13,069 nt of DNA from Omnitrophica WOR_2 bacterium RIFCSPHIGHO2_02_FULL_67_20 (lineage in GTDB: Bacteria > Omnitrophota > Gorgyraeia > Aquiviventales > Aquiviventaceae), in contig MHGT01000042.1 of the NCBI GenBank assembly GCA_001805695.1, positions 11,622 through 24,690 on the forward strand, written 5' to 3'. Under the pieces are notes generated by a model that did no database searches, was not told the DNA's origin, and saw nothing but the letters and a program-made list of their open reading frames with translations. Below are positions 1 through 6,067 of the stretch, in pieces. Every line of letters begins with the position of its first letter. The first letter of the stretch is position 1. The translations under genes and the position numbers were made by a program.

Positions 1-935
1 CCAAGGTGCTCACCAACCGCGACCTCGAGAAGATGGTGGACACCTCGGATGACTGGATCCGCACGCGCACCGGCATCGAAGAGCGCCGCATCGCCCCACC
101 GGGGACGACGACCAGCGACCTGGCCTTCGCAGCGGCCCAGCAGGCGCTCAAACAGGCCCGCCTGAAACCGCAGGACATCGAGCTCATCATCGTCGCGACG
201 ACGACGCCCGACATGCTCTTCCCGTCCACCTCGTGCCTGGTGCAGCAGCGGCTCGGCGCGACCCAGGCGGTGTGCTTCGACCTCTCGGCGGCCTGCTCGG
301 GCTCGGTCTTCGCCATGATCACCGCCCAGCAGTACCTCCTCAACGGGCGCTACCGCAACGCGCTCGTCATCGGGGCCGAAGTGCTCTCCAGCTTCATCGA
401 CTGGACCGACCGCTCGACCTGTATCCTGTTCGGAGACGGGGCGGGGGCGTGCGTCCTGCAGCCGGTGAAGCGCGGCGGCATCCTCGCCACGGACATGGGC
501 TCGGACGGCCGCGCGGCCGACCTCCTCTATATGCCGGGCGGCGGCTCGAAGCACCCGCCCTCGCACCAGTCCGTCGACCAGCGGCTCCACTTCCTCCGGA
601 TGAACGGCACCGAGATCTTCAAGCTCGCCGTGCGCCGCATGGCCGAGTCCGCCCAGCGGGTCATCACCACAGGGAAGATCAAGCCGGAGCGGGTGGCCTG
701 CTTCATCCCGCACCAGGCCAACGTCCGCATCATCGAGGCGGTGGTCAAGCGGGCGAACCTGCCGCCCGAGAAGGTGTTCATGAACCTCCAGCGCTACGGC
801 AACACCTCCGCCGCGTCCAATTTGATCGCGCTCTACGAGGCGGTCAAGACCGGCCGCATCAAGCGCGGCGACCACGCCGTCATGGTTGCTTTCGGCGCCG
901 GCCTCACCTGGGGCTCTATACTGCTGCAGTGGTGA
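1..935 (+). CDS. fabH: beta-ketoacyl-ACP synthase III (FabH), 5' truncated by window edge
   Basis: FabH condenses acetyl-CoA (or another acyl-CoA) with malonyl-ACP to start type II fatty acid synthesis in the cytoplasm. The reading frame is already open at base 3 (Lys-Val-Leu-Thr-Asn-Arg-Asp), so the GTG at 6 is internal and roughly 15 N-terminal residues lie outside the window. The thiolase-fold catalytic triad is complete: Cys at 294-296 in AACSGS, His at 711-713 in PHQANVRI and Asn at 801-803 in YGNTSAASN. The C-terminus ends FGAGLTWGS...QW, as usual for FabH. The next genes on the strand are a glycosyltransferase and fabD, so the usual fabH-fabD order is interrupted by one gene and a palindromic repeat. 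Nothing looks damaged. Confidence 0.96.
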   Translation, partial: KVLTNRDLEKMVDTSDDWIRTRTGIEERRIAPPGTTTSDLAFAAAQQALKQARLKPQDIELIIVATTTPDMLFPSTSCLVQQRLGATQAVCFDLSAACSGSVFAMITAQQYLLNGRYRNALVIGAEVLSSFIDWTDRSTCILFGDGAGACVLQPVKRGGILATDMGSDGRAADLLYMPGGGSKHPPSHQSVDQRLHFLRMNGTEIFKLAVRRMAESAQRVITTGKIKPERVACFIPHQANVRIIEAVVKRANLPPEKVFMNLQRYGNTSAASNLIALYEAVKTGRIKRGDHAVMVAFGAGLTWGSILLQW

Positions 936-943
936 CCATCCTC

Positions 944-1045
944 TCGTGTCACGTTCAACGTGTTACGTGTCACGTGAATACGACAACCGTGCTTTCTCTC
1001 CGGTCCGGCCTTCACGTGACACGTGACACCTTACACGTGACACGA
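944..1045. repeat. long imperfect inverted repeat (CACGTG-rich), 35-bp arms
   Basis: Arms at 944-978 and 1011-1045 are reverse complements at 31 of 35 positions, separated by a 32-nt spacer. Each arm is built from short overlapping CACGTGACAC / GTGTCACGTG words, so the sequence is repetitive as well as palindromic. It starts about 10 nt after the fabH stop and ends before the ribosome binding site of the glycosyltransferase. It could fold into a strong RNA hairpin in the mRNA. No T-run follows the right arm, so I do not call it a terminator. It most resembles a dispersed REP-like repeat. Confidence 0.8.
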
Positions 1046-1160
1046 TCCAGATCTCTCCCGCGCAGATGAGCCGGATCTTTTCCAGGATGCTCGCCGGCGG
1101 CGGGACGGTCGGCGGCCCATCGGGCGTGTGGCCGGCCGTCTGGCGGCCGGTGTTCTAGGG

Positions 1161-1168
1161 GGAGGAGG
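1161..1168 (+). promoter_or_regulatory. strong ribosome binding site fixing the glycosyltransferase start
   Basis: GGAGGAGG lies 4 nt before the ATG at 1173. The longer in-frame reading from 1128 has no such site, so the ATG at 1173 is chosen. Confidence 0.75.
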
Positions 1169-1172
1169 ACCC

Positions 1173-2291
1173 ATGACGGCTTCGCGCGATCCTGAACTGA
1201 GCGTCATCGTCCCGTGCTTCAACGAGGAGCGCACGCTTGGGGCGTGCGTGGAGCGGCTCCGCAGGACGGTGGGCGCGCAGTACGCGACGGAGATCCTGAT
1301 CATCGATGACGGTTCGACCGATGGCAGCGCCGCCGTGATTGAGTCGCTGTCCCGGACCGATGCCGGGGTGCGCGCCGTCAGGCACGCCCGCAACCGCGGC
1401 AAAGGGGCCGCACTGCGCACCGGCTTCGAGCACGCGCGCGGCCGGTACGTGGCGGTGCAGGACGCCGACCTGGAGTACGATCCGCGCGACCTCATCGGGC
1501 TGGTCGAAATCCTCCGGCAGGGCCAGGCGGATGTGGTGTTCGGGTCGAGGTTCCTCTCGGGCGGTCCGCACCGCGTACTGTACTTCTGGCACTCCATGGC
1601 CAACGGCTTCCTCACGCTCCTGTCCAACATGTTCACGGACTTGAACCTCACCGACATCGAAACCGGGTACAAGGTGTTCCGCCGCGACGTCACCGACCAA
1701 CTGAACCTGCAGGAGGACGGGTTCGGCATCGAGCCGGAGCTGGTCGCCAAGGTCGCGGCCCTGCGGGTGCGCATCTACGAGGCGGGCATCTCCTACCACG
1801 GCCGCACGTACGCCGAGGGCAAGAAGATCGGCGCGCGGGACGGCCTGTGGGCGCTCTACTGCGTTCTCCGCTACAATGCCCACCACGCGCCGTGGCTGCT
1901 GCAGTTCGCGGTCTACCTGTGCGTCGGCGGGTTGGCGGCGCTGATCAACGTGCTCGCCTTCGCCGGGTTGATGCGGGCCGGCCTGCCGGTGGGACAGGCG
2001 GCCGCCGCGGCCTTCCTCGCGGCGGCGCTCGTGAACTACATGCTGTGCATCTCGGTCATCTTCCGGCATAAGGTCCGGTGGAGCGCGGGCGGGGAAACCC
2101 TGATGTTTCTACTGGTTGTGGCGGCGGTCGGGACCGTCGATGTGATGACCACGCGCGCGCTGGTGCAGTCCGGCTGGGCGCCCGTGGCGGCGAAGCTCGC
2201 CGCGACCGCGGTGGGCCTCGCGCTCAACTTCGCGGGCCGACGCCTCCTCGTCTTTCCTGCGCCCTCGCCTGGCCCCTGGAAGCCGCGGTAG
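1173..2291 (+). CDS. GT2 glycosyltransferase (DPM1/DPG-like) fused to a GtrA membrane domain
   Basis: A 372-residue two-domain protein. Residues about 8-235 form a GT-A glycosyltransferase of family 2, like dolichyl/undecaprenyl-phosphate sugar transferases: the VIVPCFNEE start, DDGSTDGS (45-52), NRGKG (74-78), the metal-binding DAD (97-99), GSRFLSGG (124-131) and ETGYKVFRR (163-171). Residues about 242-365 hold four hydrophobic segments with the GtrA pattern, a small membrane domain linked to flipping or presenting lipid-linked sugars. By family knowledge it would load a sugar from a nucleotide donor onto a polyprenyl phosphate at the inner membrane. It sits between fabH and fabD, with its TAG only 5 nt before the fabD ATG, so the two are probably cotranscribed and translationally coupled. 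Donor sugar and final product cannot be told. Confidence 0.93.
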   Translation: MTASRDPELSVIVPCFNEERTLGACVERLRRTVGAQYATEILIIDDGSTDGSAAVIESLSRTDAGVRAVRHARNRGKGAALRTGFEHARGRYVAVQDADLEYDPRDLIGLVEILRQGQADVVFGSRFLSGGPHRVLYFWHSMANGFLTLLSNMFTDLNLTDIETGYKVFRRDVTDQLNLQEDGFGIEPELVAKVAALRVRIYEAGISYHGRTYAEGKKIGARDGLWALYCVLRYNAHHAPWLLQFAVYLCVGGLAALINVLAFAGLMRAGLPVGQAAAAAFLAAALVNYMLCISVIFRHKVRWSAGGETLMFLLVVAAVGTVDVMTTRALVQSGWAPVAAKLAATAVGLALNFAGRRLLVFPAPSPGPWKPR

Positions 2292-2296
2292 GCCAG

Positions 2297-3244
2297 ATGA
2301 CGCGCGGCATCGCATACCTTTTTCCAGGCCAGGGTGCGCAGGCCGTTGGCATGGGCAAGGCCTTCTACGACGTCTCCGACGAGGCGAAGGACATCTACCG
2401 GAAGGCCAACGCCCGGCTCGGCTTCGACGTGACGGCGCTCTGCTTCGAGGGGCCGCCCGAGGAGCTGACCAAGACCGAGAAGTGCCAGCCCGCCCTCTTT
2501 ACGACCTCCCTCGCCGCCTACGCAGCCTTCCTGCGCCATGCACCCTCCTCGCTCCAGCCGGTGGGGGCCGCCGGGTTGAGCCTCGGGGAGCTGACGGCGC
2601 TGGCCGCGGCCAGGGCGTTCAGCCTGGAGGACGGCTTCTATCTCATCAAGGCGCGCGGCGAGGCGATGGCTGCCTGCGCCGTCCAGTCGAAGGGGGCGAT
2701 GCTCGCACTCATCGGCCTGCCGGCCGACGGGGTGGAGGCGGTGTGCCGGGAATCGGGCGCCTGGGGGGCGAACTACAACACGCAGGAGCAGGTGGTGCTC
2801 TCAGGCACCGTTGAGGCGATCGAGAGGGCCGAGGGGCTCGCGAAGGCGCGGGGGGTGAAGCGCGCCATCCGCCTGGAGGTCGCGGGTGCCTTTCACAGCC
2901 CGCTCATGCAGCCGGCGGCCGACGCGTTCAAGGCAGCGCTCGCGAAGGTCGAGCTGAAAGCACCCGCCTTTCCGGTCATCAGCAACGCCACCGCCAAGCC
3001 CTCGCAGGACCCAGCGCAGATCCGCGAGCTGCTCGTCAAGCAGATCGTCAGCCCGGTGCTGTGGGAGCCATCGATGCGCGCGCTCATCCAGGCGGGGGCG
3101 ACGGCGATGGTGGAGTTCCCGCCCTCGCGGATGCTGACGGGCATGCTGCGGAAGATTGACGGCTCGGTGAAGGGGATGGCGATCGACGAGCCGAGCGATT
3201 TCGAGAAACTATCAACGGTGATTACACAGATTATTAAAAGCTGA
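2297..3244 (+). CDS. fabD: malonyl-CoA:ACP transacylase (FabD)
   Basis: Transfers malonyl from CoA to acyl carrier protein, feeding FabH and the elongating synthases. The protein is 315 residues, the usual FabD length, starting MTRGIAYLFPGQGAQ at the ATG at 2297; the frame is open further upstream, but that would overlap the glycosyltransferase. Visible motifs are GQGAQ (11-15), the nucleophile Ser95 in GLSLGE (a Leu where E. coli FabD has His), Arg120 in KARGEA for the malonyl carboxylate, NTQEQVVLSG (161-170) and His200 in GAFHSP. The final residues VITQIIKS and the stop are encoded by the first part of the palindrome at 3220-3300, so the repeat has invaded or supplied the gene's 3' end. 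nadA converges from the other side. The rest of the usual fab cluster (fabG, acpP, fabF) does not follow. Confidence 0.96.
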   Translation: MTRGIAYLFPGQGAQAVGMGKAFYDVSDEAKDIYRKANARLGFDVTALCFEGPPEELTKTEKCQPALFTTSLAAYAAFLRHAPSSLQPVGAAGLSLGELTALAAARAFSLEDGFYLIKARGEAMAACAVQSKGAMLALIGLPADGVEAVCRESGAWGANYNTQEQVVLSGTVEAIERAEGLAKARGVKRAIRLEVAGAFHSPLMQPAADAFKAALAKVELKAPAFPVISNATAKPSQDPAQIRELLVKQIVSPVLWEPSMRALIQAGATAMVEFPPSRMLTGMLRKIDGSVKGMAIDEPSDFEKLSTVITQIIKS

Positions 3245-3300
3245 TTACGCGGATAGAACCGTTCTGATCCGTGTAATCTGCTTTTCAAATCCGCGTAATC
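3220..3300. repeat. 81-bp palindromic repeat of four GATTACRCRGAT units between convergent genes
   Basis: Four near-identical 12-bp units occur: GATTACACAGAT (3220-3231) and GATTACGCGGAT (3243-3254) in forward orientation, then ATCCGTGTAATC (3267-3278) and ATCCGCGTAATC (3289-3300) inverted. Between them AAAAGC (3236-3241) mirrors GCTTTT (3280-3285), and AGAAC mirrors GTTCT around the centre near 3260. The whole folds as one long imperfect hairpin of about 40-nt arms. The left part is read as the last codons of fabD; the right end is 12 nt from the nadA stop. It could act as a bidirectional transcript end, but it has the look of a dispersed genomic repeat. Confidence 0.82.
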
Positions 3301-3312
3301 CCCGCCAGCTTT

Positions 3313-4311
3313 TCACACAATTTCTAGCATCCGCTTGATCGGCTTGACCGCCCGCTCGGCGATGGCCGGGTCCACCGTCACCACGTGCTGCATCCGCACC
3401 AGCGACATGAACGCTTTCTCGAGCGTGTTGCGCTGCATGTGGTGGCAAGTGGCGTGCTCGCTGGCGGGGTAGAAGCGCTTCTCCGGGTGCTGGGTCCGCA
3501 GCCGGTGGAGCAGGCCGTTCTCGGTGGCGATGATGAACTCGCTTGTCGGCGAGCGGTTGATGTGCTGGACCATCCCCTCCGTCGAGAGGACCTCGTCGGC
3601 CAGGTGCATCTGCTTCGTCGTGCAGCCGCACTCCGGGTGCATCAGGAACTCGGCCTCTGGGTGCTCGTCCCGCAGCTCGTCCACCTTCTCCGGCAGGATC
3701 GCCGCGTGGGCCGGGCAGTAGCCCTTCCAGAGGTGGATCTTCCGCTTGGTCTTCGCTTGCAGGTAGCTGCCGAGGTAGTAGTCGGGCACGAAGAGGATCT
3801 CTTTTTCAGCCGGAATGTGCTCGAGGACCGCAACACCGTTCGTTGACGTCACGCAGTAGTCGCATTCCGCCTTCACCGCGGCCGAGGTGTTGACGTAGCA
3901 GACCACGACGCCCTCCGGGTGCTTCGCGCGCCAGGCCCGGACCTGCCCCGGCACGATCATATCGGCGAGCGAGCAGCCCGCGGCCAGGTCGGGTACCAGC
4001 ACCGTCTTGTCGGGGCAGAGCATCGCCGCGGTCTCGGCCATGAAGTGCACGCCGCAGAAGAGGATCACCTTCGCGTCGGTCTGCTGGGCCTGGCGCGCCA
4101 GGCCCAGTGAGTCGCCCACGAAATCGGCCACGTCCTGGATCGCCCCCTCTTGATAATTGTGGGCCAGGATGACCGCCCGGCGCTCCTGCTTCAGAACCGC
4201 GATCTTCTCCTTGAGCAGGGCGTAGTGAGGCGGCTCCACGGTCTGCCGGCCCTGGACGGTCAGGGTGAACCCGTCGCCGTTGGTGCCGTGGCCGTTGCCG
4301 TTCGTGTTCAT
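3313..4311 (-). CDS. nadA: quinolinate synthase NadA
   Basis: NadA condenses iminoaspartate with dihydroxyacetone phosphate to quinolinate, the committed step of de novo NAD synthesis, using a [4Fe-4S] cluster with only three protein ligands. From the ATG at 4311 the protein is 332 residues. The three cluster cysteines are readable as Cys113 (AAGCSLAD), Cys199 (KGYCPAH) and Cys289 (HATCHHM). Other family landmarks are AHNYQ, CGVHFMAETA, NTSAAVKAECD and HPECGC. The first dozen residues are Asn/Gly-rich and probably disordered. An in-frame TTG at 4347 would give 12 more residues and overlap the stop of the upstream nrtR; I prefer the ATG, 22 nt after that stop. It is the second gene of an nrtR-nadA unit and so is probably repressed with it. 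Confidence 0.95.
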   Translation of the reverse strand: MNTNGNGHGTNGDGFTLTVQGRQTVEPPHYALLKEKIAVLKQERRAVILAHNYQEGAIQDVADFVGDSLGLARQAQQTDAKVILFCGVHFMAETAAMLCPDKTVLVPDLAAGCSLADMIVPGQVRAWRAKHPEGVVVCYVNTSAAVKAECDYCVTSTNGVAVLEHIPAEKEILFVPDYYLGSYLQAKTKRKIHLWKGYCPAHAAILPEKVDELRDEHPEAEFLMHPECGCTTKQMHLADEVLSTEGMVQHINRSPTSEFIIATENGLLHRLRTQHPEKRFYPASEHATCHHMQRNTLEKAFMSLVRMQHVVTVDPAIAERAVKPIKRMLEIV

Positions 4312-4333
4312 CAGCACAAAACCATCCGTTCTT

Positions 4334-5029
4334 TCAGAATGGAACAATGATCCCCTTTTCCTGCAGCTTCACGACTTTCGGCTCGGTGAACGTGTAGAGC
4401 CGCGCCGGCCGCTGCCGGCCGTGCGCCTTGAACTCCCGCGTGCCCTTCAGGATCCCCAGCTGCAGCATCTTCCGCCGGAAGTTCCGCTTGTCCAGCCGCT
4501 GGCTGAGGATGACCTCATAGGAGCCCTGCAGCTCGGTCAGCGTGAACTGGCGTGGCAGGAGCTGGAACGCCACCGTCGTGTAGTTGATCTTGTGCTGCAG
4601 CCGCTCCAGCGCGTAGTCCACGATGCGCCGGTGGTCGAAGGCCAGCGGCGGCAGCCGCTTCACGGGGAACCAGTCCGCCTCCGTCACCCGCTGGCGCGCC
4701 TTGAGCTGGAACTGCTGCCAGTTGACCAGCGCGTAGTAGGCGACGGTGATCACGCGGCCGCGCGGGTCGCGCGCCGGCTCGCCGAAGGTGTAGAGCTGCT
4801 CCAGGTAGATGTTGCCGATGTTCGTCTCCTCCTGGAGCTCGCGCAGGGCCGCGTCGTCCACCGACTCATCCGTTCCCACGATGCCCCCGGGCAGGGCCCA
4901 AGCCCCCCGGTGGGGCGGCTGCCGGCGTTTGACCAGCAGTGCCTTGAGGGTGCCGCCCTGAATGGTGAAGAGCACGACATCGACCGCGATGGCGTGCCCA
5001 CGGAACTGGCCGTTCGAGGAGGTTGGCAT
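4334..5029 (-). CDS. nrtR: NrtR-type regulator: Nudix domain plus winged helix
   Basis: A 231-residue protein. Residues about 12-140 are a Nudix domain with box G49-x5-E55-x7-REL-QEE-TNI, keeping the acidic residues Glu64, Glu67 and Glu68 but with Asn70 in place of the usual Gly. Residues about 150-228 (FTLTELQGSYEVIL, LDKRNFRRKM, GRQRPARLYTF) match the winged-helix part of NrtR, the Nudix-related transcriptional regulator of NAD metabolism. NrtR repressors typically bind ADP-ribose or a related NAD metabolite in the Nudix fold and release operators near NAD genes. Here the next gene is nadA, and two identical palindromes overlap the promoter just upstream, strong support for the role and for autoregulation. 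The ATG at 5029 has no Shine-Dalgarno and lies about 18 nt from the predicted transcript start. An ADP-ribose hydrolase with only metabolic function is the less likely alternative. Confidence 0.9.
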   Translation of the reverse strand: MPTSSNGQFRGHAIAVDVVLFTIQGGTLKALLVKRRQPPHRGAWALPGGIVGTDESVDDAALRELQEETNIGNIYLEQLYTFGEPARDPRGRVITVAYYALVNWQQFQLKARQRVTEADWFPVKRLPPLAFDHRRIVDYALERLQHKINYTTVAFQLLPRQFTLTELQGSYEVILSQRLDKRNFRRKMLQLGILKGTREFKAHGRQRPARLYTFTEPKVVKLQEKGIIVPF

Positions 5030-5031
5030 TA

Positions 5032-5048
5032 AGTGTACAGACTACACT
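5032..5048. promoter_or_regulatory. downstream NrtR operator candidate
   Basis: AGTGTA-CAGAC-TACACT has the same arms and spacer length as the upstream site. It covers the predicted transcript start and the short leader just before the nrtR start codon. The 27-bp offset is about 2.5 helical turns. Confidence 0.75.
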
Positions 5049-5202
5049 AAGCAAATATAGTGTATCCCGTACACTTTGTCAAGGGCAAATGCGGCTCAGG
5101 GGCTGGCGGGGACGGGCTGGGCGGCGGGGTCGTGGCGCATCCGGCCGCCAGGGCCGCGCTGAGGATGAGCGACGCCGTCCGTCTCACGCGCATCGCCGCC
5201 AT
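5047..5202 (-). CDS. small predicted lipoprotein, 51 residues (possibly a remnant)
   Basis: From the ATG at 5202 the product begins MAAMRVRRTASLILSAALAAGC: a basic n-region, a hydrophobic core and a lipobox LAAGC with Cys22 as the expected lipidation site. A short Pro/Ser-rich stretch follows (CATTPPPSPSPPAPEP), then a stop at 5047-5049. A GGGGGAGAG purine run precedes the start by about 8 nt. By this signal it would be exported and anchored to a membrane. The 3' third contains the nrtR promoter and upstream operator, and the stop lies in the downstream operator. This suggests either a genuine tiny lipoprotein or the surviving front end of a longer one. No family is recognised. Confidence 0.55.
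   Translation of the reverse strand: MAAMRVRRTASLILSAALAAGCATTPPPSPSPPAPEPHLPLTKCTGYTIFA
5054..5082 (-). promoter_or_regulatory. sigma70-type promoter of nrtR-nadA
   Basis: On the minus strand, TTGACA (5077-5082) and TATATT (5054-5059) are separated by exactly 17 bp, close to the housekeeping consensus. A start around 5047 would give a leader of about 18 nt before the nrtR ATG at 5029. Confidence 0.8.
5059..5075. promoter_or_regulatory. upstream NrtR operator candidate
   Basis: AGTGTA-TCCCG-TACACT is a perfect 6-bp palindrome with a 5-bp spacer. It fills the space between the -35 and -10 boxes, so a bound dimer would block RNA polymerase. The same arms recur 27 bp away. Confidence 0.75.
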
Positions 5203-5268
5203 CCTACGCTCTCCCCCTCGCCTTCGTCAACCCCCTGAGCCGTCTTCTCGGGTAACCGTCACCCGCGC

Positions 5269-5297
5269 ACCCCTCGGTACCACACCCCTCGGTACCA
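5269..5297. repeat. tandem direct repeat ACCCCTCGGTACCA (2 copies)
   Basis: ACCCCTCGGTACCA occurs at 5269-5282 and again at 5284-5297, a 15-bp period. The second copy runs into the GGTACC palindrome next to the transposase gene, so it is probably part of the same element end. The stretch just before (5249-5265) contains a small inverted repeat, CGGGT...ACCCG. Confidence 0.6.
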
Positions 5298-5319
5298 GGT
5301 ACTCCAGGTACCTGGTACC
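5291..5319. repeat. REP-like palindrome, copy 1 (3' side of the transposase gene)
   Basis: Perfect 12-bp arms GGTACCAGGTAC (5291-5302) and GTACCTGGTACC (5308-5319) flank the loop TCCAG. The right arm ends one base before the stop codon of the transposase gene (TGA on the minus strand, 5320-5322). An identical 29-bp copy in the same orientation lies at 5946-5974. Confidence 0.85.
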
Positions 5320-5916
5320 TCAGCGGAGGCGGCCCCCAAACAAATCCTGATCAAGTTTCTCATCGTGGGCTCCGGCGAGGCTGATGAACTCTCGATACGC
5401 GGACTGCCGTCTTGCGGAAGTGGAGCCCACGTGTTCGTAGTAAGGATCCTCATCAACGAGTGGATCTTTGGCGCCGTGGGCGTAGTAGCCGTAGCTGGAC
5501 CACGGATACTGTTCAAGCTGCGTGACCAACCCGGCGCGCAGCGGATTGCGCTCAATGTACCTGCCGACCTCCATGAAGTAGAGTTCATCTGCGATGAACG
5601 GGTTCTTGTACCGGCCCTGCCACACGTGCCCGATGTAGGAACTGCGTCGCTGGAACCATCGCGCAAATCCCCATAGCAACCCATGCATGAACTTGGAAAG
5701 ATTCGGCCCCTCGATCGCCTGAACCAGGAGGTGGATGTGGTTCGACATGAGGCAGTAATGGAAGATCTTGGTCGGATAGAGCTCCTTCATGCTGGCAAGG
5801 CGGTCGAGGAAGTACTGAAACGCCGCCTGATCCTGGAACAAGGATTGGCGGTTGTTCCCGCGCGCCATGACGTGGTAGCAGCCGTTATCGACTAATGCTC
5901 TCGGCGGACGTGGCAT
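5320..5916 (-). CDS. REP-associated tyrosine transposase (Y1_Tnp, RAYT type)
   Basis: A 198-residue single-strand DNA transposase of the IS200/IS605 Y1 superfamily. The HUH pair is His60-Ile-His62 in MSNHIHLLV. The catalytic tyrosine is most likely Tyr120 in RYIERNPLRAGLV, and the family block GHVWQGRYKNPF lies at 96-107. The N-terminal MPRPPR start is typical of the RAYT branch, domesticated relatives that act on REP hairpins and are usually single copy. The gene appears intact. It is bracketed by two identical GGTACC palindromes, 5291-5319 abutting its stop codon and 5946-5974 about 30 bp before its start, the arrangement expected of a REP/RAYT unit. Ribosome binding is weak. It lies between the small lipoprotein and spoVG, all on the minus strand. 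Confidence 0.93.
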   Translation of the reverse strand: MPRPPRALVDNGCYHVMARGNNRQSLFQDQAAFQYFLDRLASMKELYPTKIFHYCLMSNHIHLLVQAIEGPNLSKFMHGLLWGFARWFQRRSSYIGHVWQGRYKNPFIADELYFMEVGRYIERNPLRAGLVTQLEQYPWSSYGYYAHGAKDPLVDEDPYYEHVGSTSARRQSAYREFISLAGAHDEKLDQDLFGGRLR

Positions 5917-5942
5917 GTTGGTCTCTCGTGCCAGCCTCTCCC

Positions 5943-5977
5943 TCCGGTACCAGGTACTCCAGGTACCTGGTACCGGA
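5943..5977. repeat. REP-like palindrome, copy 2 (5' side of the transposase gene)
   Basis: The 29-bp core at 5946-5974 is identical to that at 5291-5319 and in the same orientation, including the asymmetric loop TCCAG. Here the stem extends to 15 bp because TCC at 5943-5945 pairs with GGA at 5975-5977. Confidence 0.85.
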
Positions 5978-6005
5978 ATTGTGGCATCCTGCTGTCTCGT
6001 GCTCT

Positions 6006-6055
6006 GCTTCCTGGGTGATAACCGCTTCCCAGGTAAACGTTACCCAGGAAGCGGT
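6006..6055. repeat. compound palindrome with two mutually exclusive hairpins
   Basis: Hairpin A (6021-6055): ACCGCTTCC-CA-GGTAA-ACG-TTACC-CA-GGAAGCGGT, symmetric except for the CA/CA internal loop. Hairpin B: GCTTCCTGGGT (6006-6016) pairs perfectly with ACCCAGGAAGC (6042-6052). A and B share the right arm, so only one can form. The structure begins 12 bp after the spoVG stop on the minus strand. No T-run follows it in that direction. Confidence 0.7.
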
Positions 6056-6067
6056 GATCCGGCGCGA

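Noticed and set aside
944..1045. CRISPR-like repeats
   Set aside because: The repeated words are inverted and overlapping, not regularly spaced direct repeats with unique spacers.
1066..1158. 30-residue reading frame (ATG at 1066) just before the glycosyltransferase
   Set aside because: No ribosome site, low-complexity GC-driven composition and no recognisable feature; its stop near the next ribosome site may be chance.
1155..2069. Long open frame antisense to the glycosyltransferase
   Set aside because: A shadow of high-GC codon bias on the opposite strand, Arg/Ala/His-rich with no motif; the sense frame has all GT2 motifs.
2078..2296. Upstream extension of fabD to 388 residues
   Set aside because: It would overlap the glycosyltransferase by over 200 nt and the added residues are Arg/Gly-rich out-of-frame translation; FabD homology begins at the ATG at 2297.
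5320..5916. Complete IS200 insertion sequence
   Set aside because: The protein is of the RAYT branch and the flanking sites are identical REP-like palindromes rather than distinct left and right IS ends; element limits cannot be set without an empty site.
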